Source: Labia minor
Taxonomy: Eukaryota > Arthropoda > Insecta > Dermaptera > Spongiphoridae
Reading direction: 5' to 3'
NCBI GenBank assembly: GCA_963082975.1
Contig: OY720346.1
Span: 35,925,787 to 35,989,786 of the forward strand
Length of the DNA: 64,000 bases
A program made the position numbers and the translations under genes. The notes under the pieces are model-generated. The model searched no databases. It was not told where the DNA came from and saw only the letters and a program-made list of their open reading frames with translations. Position 1 is the stretch's first letter. The number at the start of each line of letters is the position of its first letter. Positions 37,286 through 49,122 of this stretch are shown here, in pieces.

Positions 37286-37325
37286 TTCTGGATGGGGTCC
37301 AGCAGTTTCGAATCATGTGACGTGA
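37286..37325 (+). CDS. CBF-beta homologue, terminal coding exon with stop
   Basis: After acceptor tgtttcag the first base completes a Cys codon with the phase-2 end of the previous exon. The frame then reads SGWGPAVSNHVT and stops at TGA (37323-37325). The four exons together give about 118 residues. With the missing N-terminal part this fits the roughly 213-residue length of the fly proteins. The exon opens a GC-richer stretch to about 37400 that is probably 3'UTR. Confidence is lower than for the first two exons because the C-terminus is family-variable. Confidence 0.75.
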
Positions 37326-37940
37326 GCTCCGGGCGCGAGGTCCCGTCCCGATTTCGGGGCTTGCCTTCGCGCCTACCTTCACTCAAACCATAGATCAACC
37401 CATACGCTCCATCAGCCACCCTAGCATCCCCCCACTATTGAACCACCATCCTAAATAAGTCCATACATTAAAAACACCGTCTAACTTCAAGAAAACGAAA
37501 AAATACAAACAAATACACTACCAGTCCAATAATTCAATCGCAAATAAGCAATTATGAATTCAAAAAAAAAAAAAAAAATTAAAATATCAATTAGAAATTT
37601 TATTTTAAATGACAAAAATTTATAATAGAATTTGATTAATTAATTTTTTATTAATTTGAAAACGATTCCATTAATAACGACAAATATATCAATTGGATTT
37701 AAAAATTTTGACAGAAATCAGTAACTGATTAATTAATCATTCAACTACTCTCTATATATTTTATTTTTTCAACTCGAAATACTTTTGTCTTGACAAAGAA
37801 ATTTCAAAATTTCTGATAAAAATAAATATCTTTTTTTTTAATTAAAATAAAATCTTAAAATATCATAATTCTATTATATTTTTTTTTGCTCATTTATAGG
37901 TGAAAGAATTTAATATAAGCGCTTCCATCCATTAATAAAA
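37326..37940 (+). other. Probable 3'UTR of the CBF-beta gene
   Basis: Sequence after the TGA is GC-richer to about 37400 (cgcgaggtcccgtcccg) and then becomes A-rich. A canonical AATAAA lies at 37934-37939 next to an A run, with another at 38261-38266. Which of these is used cannot be told from sequence alone in such AT-rich DNA. Confidence 0.4.
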
Positions 37941-40900
37941 AAAAAAATAATATATATATAAAAACAAAAAAAAGTAACTCCATTTCTCCATGTATACCGT
38001 TCAAGTTGGTTCGCTTAGAAATCAATTAATCACACAAACACAAACATATACATACACACTTACCAACTTAATCTACTTATCCATGTTTATGTGTATTATA
38101 GTCAGATTATAATCAACTTTGTATGTATATACACACACACACACTCACACTCATACACATATAAATATATATAATAACTATTAAGTAACTCTACTCATCT
38201 ACTTGATTTAGGGATGCTTGCTCGATTAGTACTTGATTATTAGACTACTTATTACTAAATAATAAAAAAATATACATACATATATTATATATAATAATAT
38301 ATTATAAGGATGACGCAAAAGAAATGAAATTTAAAAAAAAATGGACATAATAAATATTTGAATATTTAATAAACATTCATTTCTTTTGCATCTTAATATA
38401 TTTATTAATTAATTTTCTTATTAATTAAATAAAATAAGTCAAAAAATATAATTTAAATATATATTTATATAAATAAATATAATATAATCCTTTATTGTAT
38501 ATTTATATGACAGTGGTTAACAAATTTATTTATTTATTTTTTAATTGAATAGAAATATTTATGTTTAATATTTAATTGTATACAAATCAACAACAAATAA
38601 TATGAATACTTCCAATATATTCTATATTTTATGATTTGCAGCTGATTTTTTTTAAAAATGTTGGATTTGATAACAATTTTAAATTTATTGATCTTATGTA
38701 TATATTTATTGATAATTCTTTTATATTTTAATTTAAAACATTTATTTGAATTGTATATAAAAAAAAAAGTTACATTTCTGAATTTTTCATATTTCAACAT
38801 GACATTTGAGAAATAAATTTTTCAACTTTTTTAAAAAATTTTCATAATAAAGACATTACATTTTAATTCGTTTGAATGTTGCAGGGGATGATTTTTTTTT
38901 TGTTTGTCTCTGCTGATAATGTACTACTAATCAGAAGGGTGGAAGGATGGTTGGTTTCTGGGTTTCGATCATCTGGCAGAATTCTCACCCTCATCCCGAC
39001 CGCCCCCACAATTGTAGCCTAATGAACCTCCGCCCTTCCTCCACCTGCACAACGCTGACCCCCCCCCCCCTCACAGGCTATCCCTTGGGATCCTGTTGGA
39101 CACGCGTCCCAACATGAATCCATCTCTCGTGTTCGCCATTTCGACACGAACCAATCAAAATCCATGGACAGGGAGTAAATGGCCGTCCGCCCTTCTCTCT
39201 CTCTCTCTCTTTCTCTCTCTCATCCTCGGTTATTTCCCATTTGGTCCAGCAGGAACACCTGCTGACAATCCCGATTGCAATGAACGAGAGTTGAAAATTT
39301 CATATTAAGCGCACCAGCGTAAAACCTCGCCAGTCGTGCGAGAGCGAGTGAGAGAGAGAGAGAAAGAGAGAAAGTACAAATCGAGAGACAAATTGGCAAA
39401 ATCGGAAAATCCGGTCTATCTTTAGAGTTCCATTACAAATTCAAAGCACATCGGTCTTAGTGAAAAATTCAACTGACCTCTACGTTCATCCATCCCCTCG
39501 CTATACCCTCAACACATCTCATTACACTCCCTTTACAATCAGAGTTAAGTTAAAAAAAAACACAACATATTATAGCATTATTTAAATAAAAAAAAAAAAG
39601 AAACTTTAATAAACTTGTTAATACTTTAATGATGGTTCACTAATGATTTTCGATTTATTGTCAAGTAAACAAAAAGCAATTCCAAATGAAATTCTAATTA
39701 CTTAATTTGAAATTAACAAATGAATTACAATTCAATAAAAAATTTTGAGAGAAGTTTATTATATATATATATATATTTATTATATTTATTTAATTATAAA
39801 TTATAATATTTAAAATAATAATAATAATAGAAATAACACAATTCATAAACATTTAAAAGTTAATTTTGTTTTAAAATTTCAAACAAAAAATTGAAAGAAT
39901 ATAGATTCTCTTATTCTCTTCATCCTTTTTTTTTTTGTTCTTAAATCCACCATTCAGGGTGTGAAATATATATATTCCTAAAAAATTACCCTTATTTTCT
40001 CAATGATAAATTATCATCACCCATAAGTATAATTTCAAACAACCGTAAAATTGTTTTTACAGTAGTCAATTTAAAATTTAAATCTTTCTAAGCACACTTT
40101 TTTTTGCTTCTACGTTAACATCTGTATTTGTCTAAAATCTTTCCTTTACATCTCTATGATAATGATTTGCATGGAAAAAAAATCACCCCTCCATTCACCC
40201 TTGAACATTCAAAGTATATAAAAAAATAACCCTCTGCAAATTTATAGGTCTCTTCAAAGGGGCGTAAGTTAAATAAAAAGAATTTTTGCCCGAAAACTTT
40301 TTCTCTTCACAAATTTTTTTTTCATAATTCATTTTAATTGAATTCCAAATAAAAAAAATATCAGCCGCATTATCATAAATATTTGAATGTTATTTATTTT
40401 GTTTTAAAATATTTTTTAATCTAATTAACCACATTTTATATTAAATATAATTATATATATATATGTTTAAAAGTATAATTTTTTAGTACACTTTAAGTAT
40501 ATGAAGTTTTCCTAATATACAAATATTGATTGAGCTAACAATTCTCTAATATCTTGTTTAAAAAAAATAACAAAAACAAAAAAAAAATCTTAAATATCAT
40601 CCATTTTAAGCGTTAAAATAGCTTATAGGGTAATATTAATGAAAAAATAAATAAATTAATTAAATTTAGTAATCTTAAAATGAATGAAATTTATTAAGAT
40701 TATTAATTATATAGAATATTGTATATAGAAAAAAATTTATTTATTTATAAGGCGATTTTGATATTTAAACAAAAAATTAATATATTATTATATTATAAAT
40801 ATATTAAATAGATAGATATATAATACTTATAAAAAAAATTTTAAAAATACATAAAAAAATGAATGGTTGTTTGAATGTCAATTTCGCCAATTAATCCAAA

Positions 40901-41127
40901 GATTTTAAATTATTTATGAATGAAAAAAAAAATGTAAATATGATTATAAATAAATCTATATAAATATAGAAAAAAATTATTATAATAAATAGACAAAAAC
41001 AAATTAATTTTTTTTATTGTTTGATATTTACCTTTTTTTTTAGATGAAGAAGTGTTCAACAAATTATTGATAAACTTTAATAATAAAAGAAATTTAACAG
41101 AATCCATGTAATTACATAAAATTTCTA
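37941..41127. other. 3' flank of CBF-beta: AT-rich with one complex island
   Basis: A/T-rich except for about 38880-39540. That island is GC-richer, with a C run (39060), CT repeats (39196-39222) and GA repeats (39351-39373). It looks promoter- or enhancer-like but shows no coding exon I can defend. A short inverted repeat lies at 38306-38394. Confidence 0.5.
38306..38394. mobile_element. Tiny MITE-like inverted repeat
   Basis: Left aaggatgacgcaaaagaaat against right (reverse complement) taagatgcaaaagaaatgaa, paired with small gaps around a ~40-bp A/T core. TA-rich flanks make the exact ends unclear. Confidence 0.4.
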
Positions 41128-41672
41128 ATAGGTCGATTCATAAATAACTCTGTTTTTTGTTCATATATTTATTTTTCGAAAAAAAAAATTAAATTAAAAT
41201 TAATCTAAAATGTATTTTCCATTATTGGATATGACTTGCTGCCATCTCATTTTCAGCATATCTATAAAAATTGATAGGCTTTGCCTAAAAGAATTCAAGA
41301 ACAGCCTCATTCACTCCCTGGTCTGAAGTGAAGTCTTTTCATTCAAAAAATTTTGCAATGAACGGAAAAGGTGGTAATCCGTTGGCATAAGGTCCGTATA
41401 GTATGGAGGATGCGTTAAAACAGACCAGCCAAGTTCAAGAATTTGTTCTTTAGTCACCCTAGGTGTGTGTGGTTTTGCATTATCATGCAGCACAGAATGA
41501 TGTTCTTACGGTTGACGAGTGCAGACCGCTTTTCCAACAATTTTTCTTTGACTCTTTGGAGCTACTGATCATACACATCTCCAGTCACCGTTTCATTCCT
41601 GTTTAACAGCTCGTGGTGAATTAACAAAAGAGACACACTACTTAGGCGGAAGTTATTCATGACTCGACCCAA
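41128..41672 (-). mobile_element. Mariner element, internally deleted
   Basis: Inverted ends ataggtcgattcataaataa and (reverse complement of right) ttgggtcgagtcatgaataa, flanked by TA on both sides. The - strand encodes the second half of a mariner transposase. It has a block like ELLNRNETVTGDVYDQ, then LHDNAKPHTPRVTKEQILEL, PPYYTDLMPTDYHLFRSLQN and MRWQQVISNNGKYI. HDN and PTDY are separated by 34 residues, the mariner DD34D spacing. The first catalytic Asp and the whole DNA-binding half are deleted, and the frame is broken more than once. At 545 bp against about 1.3 kb for intact elements, it is a dead deletion derivative. Confidence 0.9.
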
Positions 41673-43405
41673 TAGTTGTAAAAAGTGTAATTTTTACATA
41701 AAAACTTTTTAAAGAGAAAAATACAACTTTTAACTTGATAGTTTTATGTTATTAAATAAAAAAAAAATATTAAAATTAGAAAAAATTAAAAAGTCAAAAG
41801 GGCTAAAAAAGAACCATGAAAATATTTCTAATTAAGCTTTGTTCAATTGTAACTTTTCGATTTGGTTCAATCAAACGTAGAATATTTATTAAGGCGGTGG
41901 TTTATGTGTATGTATGTTTGTGTGTTTGAGTGTGTGTGTTTGAGTGTGTGTATGTGTGCCTCTCTGCTACGATTTCTTTATTAACCTCGATTGGGGGTCC
42001 GACAGGAACGAATAGCCTCCTCCTCCCCCTCTTCTACTCACTTTCTTTTTTTCGATGGTCTTCATTAAAGGTATGCATCAGCTGCAGGATGAGAGGACAC
42101 CCTCAATTTGTCTGCGTCGTCGCCTTCCAACAAAGAGATGATGATGAGAATGAAGGCCAGAATGGATCACTTGCGTTTTATCCTCATCTCGGTCATTCAA
42201 TACATTAAAGAAATATTCAAATCCTAATAAATTATTTATAACCCACTGCCTAAAAAATATCTAATCAATGTCTTTGTGATATTATCATGAAACTACTACA
42301 ATCAATAATAATTTAAAGAAATATTTATTTCGTCTCTCGTTATATACAAATAAAAATATTATTATTTGTTACAACAGGATTAAAATTAAATTTGATAAAA
42401 CTATGAGAGAAAAATTAAGTTTTCAAAATTTTTGTGGTAAGTAAAATGCCAAAACTTGAAAATTCTATGATCCCTGTTCAAGATTTCAATGGTAATTTGT
42501 GTGAATGGGTGATAAAAAAGATTGACAAAAATTTATTTACAGACAAAAATGAGAAAAATAAGAATGAGAAAATTGAATTTAAGTTGAGCCAAGTTAAAAT
42601 AATTAATATAATAAAGTGTTTGTAATTATAAATTTTGCTAGTAGTAAATCATAGTTACCTAAATGAAACATCTTCTGAATGCAGTATCTTATAACTATGT
42701 AAACCAATAATCTCCTAAATATACAATGGTCAGGATAGTTGGGTTAGTGGTGGTTATAGCCATGACTTAAGATAAAATCTCAGTTTAAATTTAATTAGTA
42801 TATTTTAATAAAGCCCCTCTTTCACTAATGCATAATTTTTCTACAGTGCCTTACTCTCTTTCTTCACCCAGCCTATATGAAAGAAATTACTTGAAATAAG
42901 AAACAGGGACCTTCGATAATGAAAATTAAGATAGAGGTTAAGAGGATCCGTTGTACTGATCGAACAACAAATTTACCTCGTTTAGGAGGCAATCGATTTT
43001 ATAGGTATGGTCAATTCAAGGAATGTTCAAAAGTCATACATTTTCTTTTCCTAATAAAAGAATGGCTAAAATGACCTTAAATCCGGAAGACTAATAAAAA
43101 AACATACAATGTAGGATTTCCAATATTTCTCATATAAATATGTTTTATATTATCTTTAATATACGTAATATATATTTGAAGAATAAGTATAGAAACTGAT
43201 CCATTATTATATTTAATTTTTGAATTCTCTTTATATAAAAATTTAGAATATTATTATTATTATTATTATTTTTAAATAAATATTTTATTAGAAATATTTT
43301 AATTAAAATTAATAATTACATGAAATTTTATAAAATTCTTTAGACGATTTTCGTTAACTTAAAAAAAACTTATATTTTTTTGAGATCAGGATTACTTTAT
43401 TAATT
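41673..43405. other. Intergenic AT-rich DNA
   Basis: TG-rich tract at 41900-41958, then a moderately complex patch at 41970-42190. A frame near 42434-42625 is A-rich and lysine-rich with no family. One SINE-like copy is listed at 42895. Confidence 0.5.
42895..43000 (-). repeat. SINE-like family, third copy
   Basis: On the - strand: gaggtaaatttgttgttcga, tcagtacaacggatcctctt, aacctctatcttaattttca. This is the same order as the copy at 934-1010. Confidence 0.45.
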
Positions 43406-43519
43406 TTTACTATCTCGCCAGAGATAGTATTGCGATCATGAAAATTTTCGATGTTAAGATTTTGATGTTTTTATACGTTTTGAAGGTTCCTGAATCATTT
43501 TCACTAAGGTTGAGAAAAA

Positions 43520-43573
<54 letters not shown>

Positions 43574-44031
43574 GACAAGATTACGCAAAAACGGTTTGAG
43601 CTAGAATGATGAAATTTGGTACATGGACATTATTCAAAATTCATAGTTTTCTATCAACTTTTGAGAAATGTAGCTCAACCGGAAGAGGGTCATTACCTAC
43701 AACGTTTTGATTTTTTTTCCTCTAAAGTGACCGTAAAAATAAAAATATATGTTTGATAATTTTTCACATGATTAATAATTGTATAAAACTGCTATATATA
43801 GAATTTCAGCTTGATTGAATTGCTGAAAGTACCAGAATTAATTTTTTAACACTGCAAATCTCACGCGCCAACACGTGCCATGGTGCCATCAATAAAAAGC
43901 CAAACATGCGCTGGTTTAATATTTATTATTTATAATTTGTAATTAATTAAATTTAATTTAAATATAATATATTATGTTTATATTAATCCAATTCAAATTG
44001 CGAGATAGTAGAGTGGAGACACTCCAGCTAA
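43406..44031 (+). repeat. Family B (TG-microsatellite) element, copy 1
   Basis: Begins tttactatctcgccagagat and ends attgcgagatagtagagtgg, then agacactccagct. The ends share an inverted actatctcgc. Between them are a block around cgatgttaagattttgatg, (TG)n at 43522-43563, a block gatgaaatttggtacatgg, and an end block catgcgctggtttaata. No coding capacity. Family unassigned. Confidence 0.65.
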
Positions 44032-45009
44032 TTTTATATTAATTTTATGCATGTAGAATACACTCGTTTGTGAACATAAGATAATTCCCTTACTTATGAA
44101 TTATAATAAATTAGAACATAATAAATAAATTAACTAAAAATGAAAATTTCAAATTTTATTATGCAATAAAATGACATTTAAATGTTAAACATAAAAGATA
44201 AATAAATACCTACTTAATATTCATAATACTATTGAATTAAATATATTTATATTTATGTATTAAATTTTTGTTTTTAAATATAATTGAAATTCTTCTCCTA
44301 TGCCTTTTATAGAAATCTTCTTATGATAAAACGAAATCTATTTAAGGGCAGATTGTAAATAAGAATAAAATAAGATTTAAAGATGTAATTAAATTGGTCT
44401 CTCTCACCCTCTCTTTCTCTTTCTTCCTTTATTTTCCGCGTCCGTTTTCTTAATCCCTGTAAATCTGATATTAAATACTCATTTTGGATCGGTGATCGTA
44501 AGTTTCAATAAAAGAGGCATCAACGGAGCAATAAACCCAAAGAAAATAATAAAATAGTTAACCCCACAATGCCCTCCCCCATCCTTCTTTCTTTTTCACT
44601 TATGTGAAATAGTGCAGAGTGGCCTGATATAAACATCTCCCCATCCTTGAATCCATTCTCCGTATATTTTATAGCCAGGGGGTTGAAATTGAATTGGTTG
44701 ATTCGTCCAAGGTGGAGGAGAAACGACATTCGATCTCGTAACAGGTTATCTCTCCTGGTCAAGTGCCTTTATCAAGGTCCATTTGCCGGACAATAGCCTG
44801 GAGGAAATGGCCTCTAATCATGAGGGACACAAGGAAATAAAATCTAACATGATCACTTACAATCCCCCACACTATTTTCTATTTTTTTAATAGAAGGCTT
44901 TGACAACTATTGGATCAAAATGAAAATTCTAATATATTAATAAATTTTACTCTCCAATCTATTTATCTCTTTTCATCTTTCTTTATATAAATTCATTAAT
45001 TAAAAAATC
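44032..45009. other. Intergenic AT-rich DNA between family B copies
   Basis: Moderately complex at 44390-44880, including ctctctcaccctctctttct at 44400 and cctggaggaaatggcctc. No gene supported. Confidence 0.45.
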
Positions 45010-45518
45010 TGGAATGTCTCTATTCGACTTTCTCGCAAATTTGAATTGAATTAATTAACAAATATATTATATTTAAATTAAATTTAATTGATTATAAATT
45101 AAAAGTAATAAATAATATTTATTAAACCAGTGCGTGTTTGGCTCTTTGTTGATGGCACCACGTCACGTGCTGGCGCGTAATTAGCAGTCAACGTGTTAAA
45201 AAATTAATTCCGGTACTTTCAGCGATTCAATCAAGCTGAAATTCTATATATAGCAGTTTTATACAATTTTTAATCATGTGAAAAACTATTAAACAAATAT
45301 CTTTATTTTTACGGTCAGAGTAAAAAAAATGAAAACGTGGTAGGTAATGACCCGTCTAGCTCAAACCGTTTTTGCGTAATCTTGTCTACATACACACATA
45401 CATTTTTCTCAATCTTAGTGAAAATGACTCAGGAGCTTTTAAAATGTATAAAAACACCAAATCTCGACATCGAAAATTTTCGTGATCGCAATACTATCTC
45501 TGGTGAGATAGCAAAAGC
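45010..45518 (-). repeat. Family B element, diverged copy 2
   Basis: Opposite orientation to the copy at 43406. Carries ctggaatgtctctattcg, agtgcgtgtttggctctttg, aatcaagctgaaattctat and cgatcgcaatactatctc-type blocks. Several deletions, including the microsatellite and the block around the phrase aaatttggtac. Confidence 0.65.
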
Positions 45519-46660
45519 CCTAAATAAGAAGATTATTAATATTTATTTCAAATTTGATTATTATTTAATTTATATTTAATTTATCTGAAAAATATTTAAA
45601 AAAAATTAATTAATCAATAGAATTCATTATTTTGATATTCATTGAAATGTTGTTTTAACAATTCAAAAAATATAATGTAGGTATATTGTATATTATGTAG
45701 AATCTAATTATGTTTCTAATTTCTTAAAATCGTTGTTATATTTGATTTATGATTTTTCTCGAAAGAGCCAGCAATTTCTCATTTGGAGAGTTGAAGAGTG
45801 AGTGAGTGAATGAGTGAGTGTTAAGCGTGCTGTTCCATTTGGGCGCGTGGCGGCACCCCCCCCCCCTTACCTCCTCCCACGGAAACAGGGGAGCTCCTTG
45901 TGCTCTCAAGTGTTGTCGTTTCGTTAATTGCCCAAGGAGGAGGGTACTCTTTCGTTAATCTGCCCCCATGTGCCCTGGCATCACGCACTCCCATAACTCA
46001 CTCGCCAATCGCCTCTTCCACCCCCCACTACACCTCATCATTCTACTTCTAATACCAACCACCGAAGCTTTCTCGACTACGCTGCTTGCTTGCCAGCTGA
46101 TACACTCCAATTCTCTTGATGAGTGATGTTTTGGGAAATGTCCAAAAATAGGAAAGTTTAACGGACAAATATCTCAATCGAATCCAATTGTCGAACTTCT
46201 TTGAAAAAGACCACAATTAACAAATACTAAATTTTTAGAAATAAATTCCAAAGTTAAATAATTATAATTTACCTCCATTATAGAAAATTAATAATATTGT
46301 TCATTATTAAAAAAAATTATTTTATTTCGACTTTCTCAGTTAATATATATAAACGAGTATATATATATAGATGTATAATATATTATTTTAATATAGAATA
46401 GCTATATATTGTAATATGATATATATTCATAAATTATTATACTTGTATATTTCAAAAAGAGAATAATACTTTGAATCAAAATTCTGAAATTTGTGATTAT
46501 CAGTATTACATTATAAAATTTCTAATATGCATATTTAAAAATAATGAAGCGATATGACTACATTATTTATTATAAATAATTTAATTATATATTTTTATAT
46601 TATAATATAATAACTGAATTAATATTATTTGATTACATATGTTGTATTGTATATATCTTA
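45519..46660. other. Intergenic DNA with a complex island
   Basis: About 45780-46130 is GC-richer, with a short GAGT repeat (45793-45818) and a C run at 45856. It is followed by A/T-rich sequence. No coding or RNA gene recognised. Confidence 0.45.
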
Positions 46661-46719
46661 TCTTATTATAGTGGCAAAAATTGTATATCTATATATATTT
46701 GTATTTTTGAAATATTAAA

Positions 46720-46870
46720 TAAATATTTTTTCGAAATTCACACCATAGATAATTTTTATAAAGAAAAATCGATCTATATTGCTTTCAACCTCGGTAAAAA
46801 TCATCTTTGTTAGTTTTTTCTTAATTTAAAATAGTACATCTAAATGACGTCAACAACATAAAATTAAAAA
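46720..46870 (-). repeat. Solo CRE-type module
   Basis: Contains cgaaattcacaccatagata, aaatcgatctatattgcttt and taaatgacgtcaacaac, the same order as the modules at 11480 and 30840. Confidence 0.5.
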
Positions 46871-46997
46871 TATTTATTTTAATAATATTTTGTAAGCAAA
46901 TTACGAAATATATGTTGCCTTTCAGTGCATAATATGTACTTTTAAGGGCCGTAAGTTTTATGACTATTTTTGAACAAGGTACTTATATTATATGGAA

Positions 46998-47065
46998 CTA
47001 GCTGATCAGAGCGCCTTCCAGGCGCTCTTCACACCTAGACGGGGGCTCCGCCCCCTGTACCCCCG
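46998..47065 (+). repeat. GC-rich double-hairpin repeat, copy 2
   Basis: Starts ctagctgatcagagcgcctt. Two adjacent perfect hairpins, both with TCC loops: GAGCGCCT-TCC-AGGCGCTC (47009-47027) and GGGGGC-TCC-GCCCCC (47041-47055), then tgtaccccc. Its partner is at 17028-17103 (opposite strand), where the first hairpin has decayed. Confidence 0.65.
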
Positions 47066-48389
47066 TGTGATACATAGTATTTGGTTGAAAGTCTGTATGT
47101 AAAAGGTTTTCATCCATTTTGTTTCAATCAGTATGACATATATTTGTTTTCTTGGAAAATATATTTTAATTTAATCAACAACAAATTTTCCTAGTATAAA
47201 TATAAAAATGCTTGTTTTTTATGCTTATATATTGGATGTATTATGATACTGAGCACATGGCAAAGACTTTCTAAAAATAATTGTTTTAAAAAAAAACGCA
47301 GGGAAAAACCCAGAGATATGCCTCTTCGTTTCCCCAATAGAGAGAGAGGGGTGGACAATTTTGCCAAGTGGCAGAGGAGGGGATGATTGGCTTCGACATA
47401 TTTTGAATTCTCAATTCCTTAACTACACAATATACCAACTGTGGTCGACAATTGGTAATTAATAATTAATTATAAATTGCATTTGCTAAAATATAAATTA
47501 AAGTTCTTTTAATTTATATTTCTATTTTTACGGTACCTTTCAATTATTCTATTTCATCTTAATTTCTTGAGTTATCTATTTTAATTTAAATTCTTACAGT
47601 TTTATTAAATAAATCATTTTTAGTTATAATTTTATATAAGCATTTTTTAATTGAACCTATTCAATCTTGTCATTCCCTAATCAACCTACGCGGTTTCAAT
47701 AACCCTTTTAATTATTCTAAATTCAATCCAGAGTGCTACCAATTAATTAAACTTATTTTTAACCCAATTTTTCTTATAAAATACCTCACCCCTAATATCT
47801 TATACACGACAATGTATATATAAGATGGTAGGTTTAATCAAATGGACTATAGACAGATTTGTTTGCTAAAAAAAAATTTTAAATAATTACAATAAATAGA
47901 ATAATATATTCTTACCTAAAAACAAATTGGTTTTTATAGTCAACAATTCTTTAACACACAACAATTCCGTCTCATTAAAGTTAGAAATATTAAGTTAATA
48001 TAATTAATATTATTTATTTATTAATACCAATTAATAATAGTAATTACTTATAAATAATTCATAATAATAATAAATTGTGATACCAACTTATAGGAATATT
48101 AAAATAATATAATTATTATTTTACATATATATGAATATAATATAAATATTTTTAATTTTATTTTAAGAATAGATATATATCTAAAAGGAGGTAACTGTGA
48201 CGTCACATATATACATTTAAATTAAAAACAACTAATGAAGATGATTTTTTCCAGATATGTGATCAATAAAACTAAATAACTTAAGAGTATAACTAATGGT
48301 TTTCAATTTATAAAATCTAATTTAACACACAACAATTCCGTCTCATTATTGTATTGTAATACAAAGTTAGAAATATTAAGTTTAAAAAA
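47066..48389. other. Intergenic AT-rich DNA
   Basis: No gene seen. A degraded CRE-type module (ctgtgacgtcacat, aactaatgaagatgattttt) lies at about 48170-48260. A 40-bp phrase around acacaacaattccgtctcat is repeated at about 47955 and 48325. Confidence 0.5.
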
Positions 48390-48684
48390 AATTTAAAATA
48401 TTTGAATTTTGAAAATTATATGTAGCGCCATCTGTCGATAGTTTTGTGACACTACAGATTTTTAGCAATATATTACTAATTAAATTAATTTTGGATAAAT
48501 TAATTTTGGATTTAACTACACTAAAACCTTCCTTGGTATGCCCACAACAATTCCTGAAAGTTTCACCGTAATCGGACGGGTAGTTTTTGAGTCTATAAGA
48601 GACAGACAGACACACAGACAGACACACAGACAGACACACAGACATTGCCTTTTATATATATAGATAGATAGATAGATAATATAG
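48390..48684 (-). repeat. (GATA)n-(GTCTG)n dispersed repeat
   Basis: On the - strand: a TATC/TA run, aaaaggcaatgtctgtgtgt, GTCTG repeats, ctcaaaaactacccgtccga, tttcaggaattgttgtggg, and an end near cgacagatggcgctacat. Open frames through it (SVCLSVCL) only reflect the microsatellite. Architecture parallels the repeat at 15895. Confidence 0.5.
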
Positions 48685-48686
48685 TA

Positions 48687-49122
48687 CGAGGGTGGATGAA
48701 AAGTTTCCGACCTGACCAAGAAAATCGATGTTTTTAAATTTTTTTTTTTGTTTTATTTTTCAAAATTCAAGATAGCTGAGACCTGTACGATGTCAGCTGA
48801 ACGTGTGCGAAATATTTTGCAAAACCATTTGAATATGGAAAGCTGTGTGCAATGTGGGTGCCGCATTTCCTAACGTTAGACCAAAAATTGCTTCGAAAAA
48901 TCATTTCTAACGACAATTTGGCGCTGTAGGCGTAATCCAAACGAATAACTGATGAGACTTAAATTAAATCAAATTTAATTAATTAATTAATTAAATTAAT
49001 TAGAACACCGTTATGAGAAATGTATCAATGTTGATGGAGATTATGTTGAAAAGTATAGCAAAAAAAAAATTTAAAAACATCGATTTTCTTGGTCAGGGCG
49101 GAAACTTTTCATCCCACCCTCG
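48687..49122 (+). mobile_element. Mariner element, internally deleted (second family)
   Basis: Long inverted ends: cgagggtggatgaaaagttt left, cgagggtgggatgaaaagtt in reverse complement right, matching for about 60 bp through aaaatcgatgtttttaaatt. TA flanks on both sides. A short + strand remnant of the transposase N-terminal half reads AERVRNILQNHLNM and, after a frame break, LTLDQKLLRKIISND. The catalytic part is gone. 436 bp. Confidence 0.85.

Noticed and set aside
48382-48719. Frames with SVCLSVCL repeats
   Set aside because: Produced by the GTCTG microsatellite of a dispersed repeat, with no protein domain in the rest.
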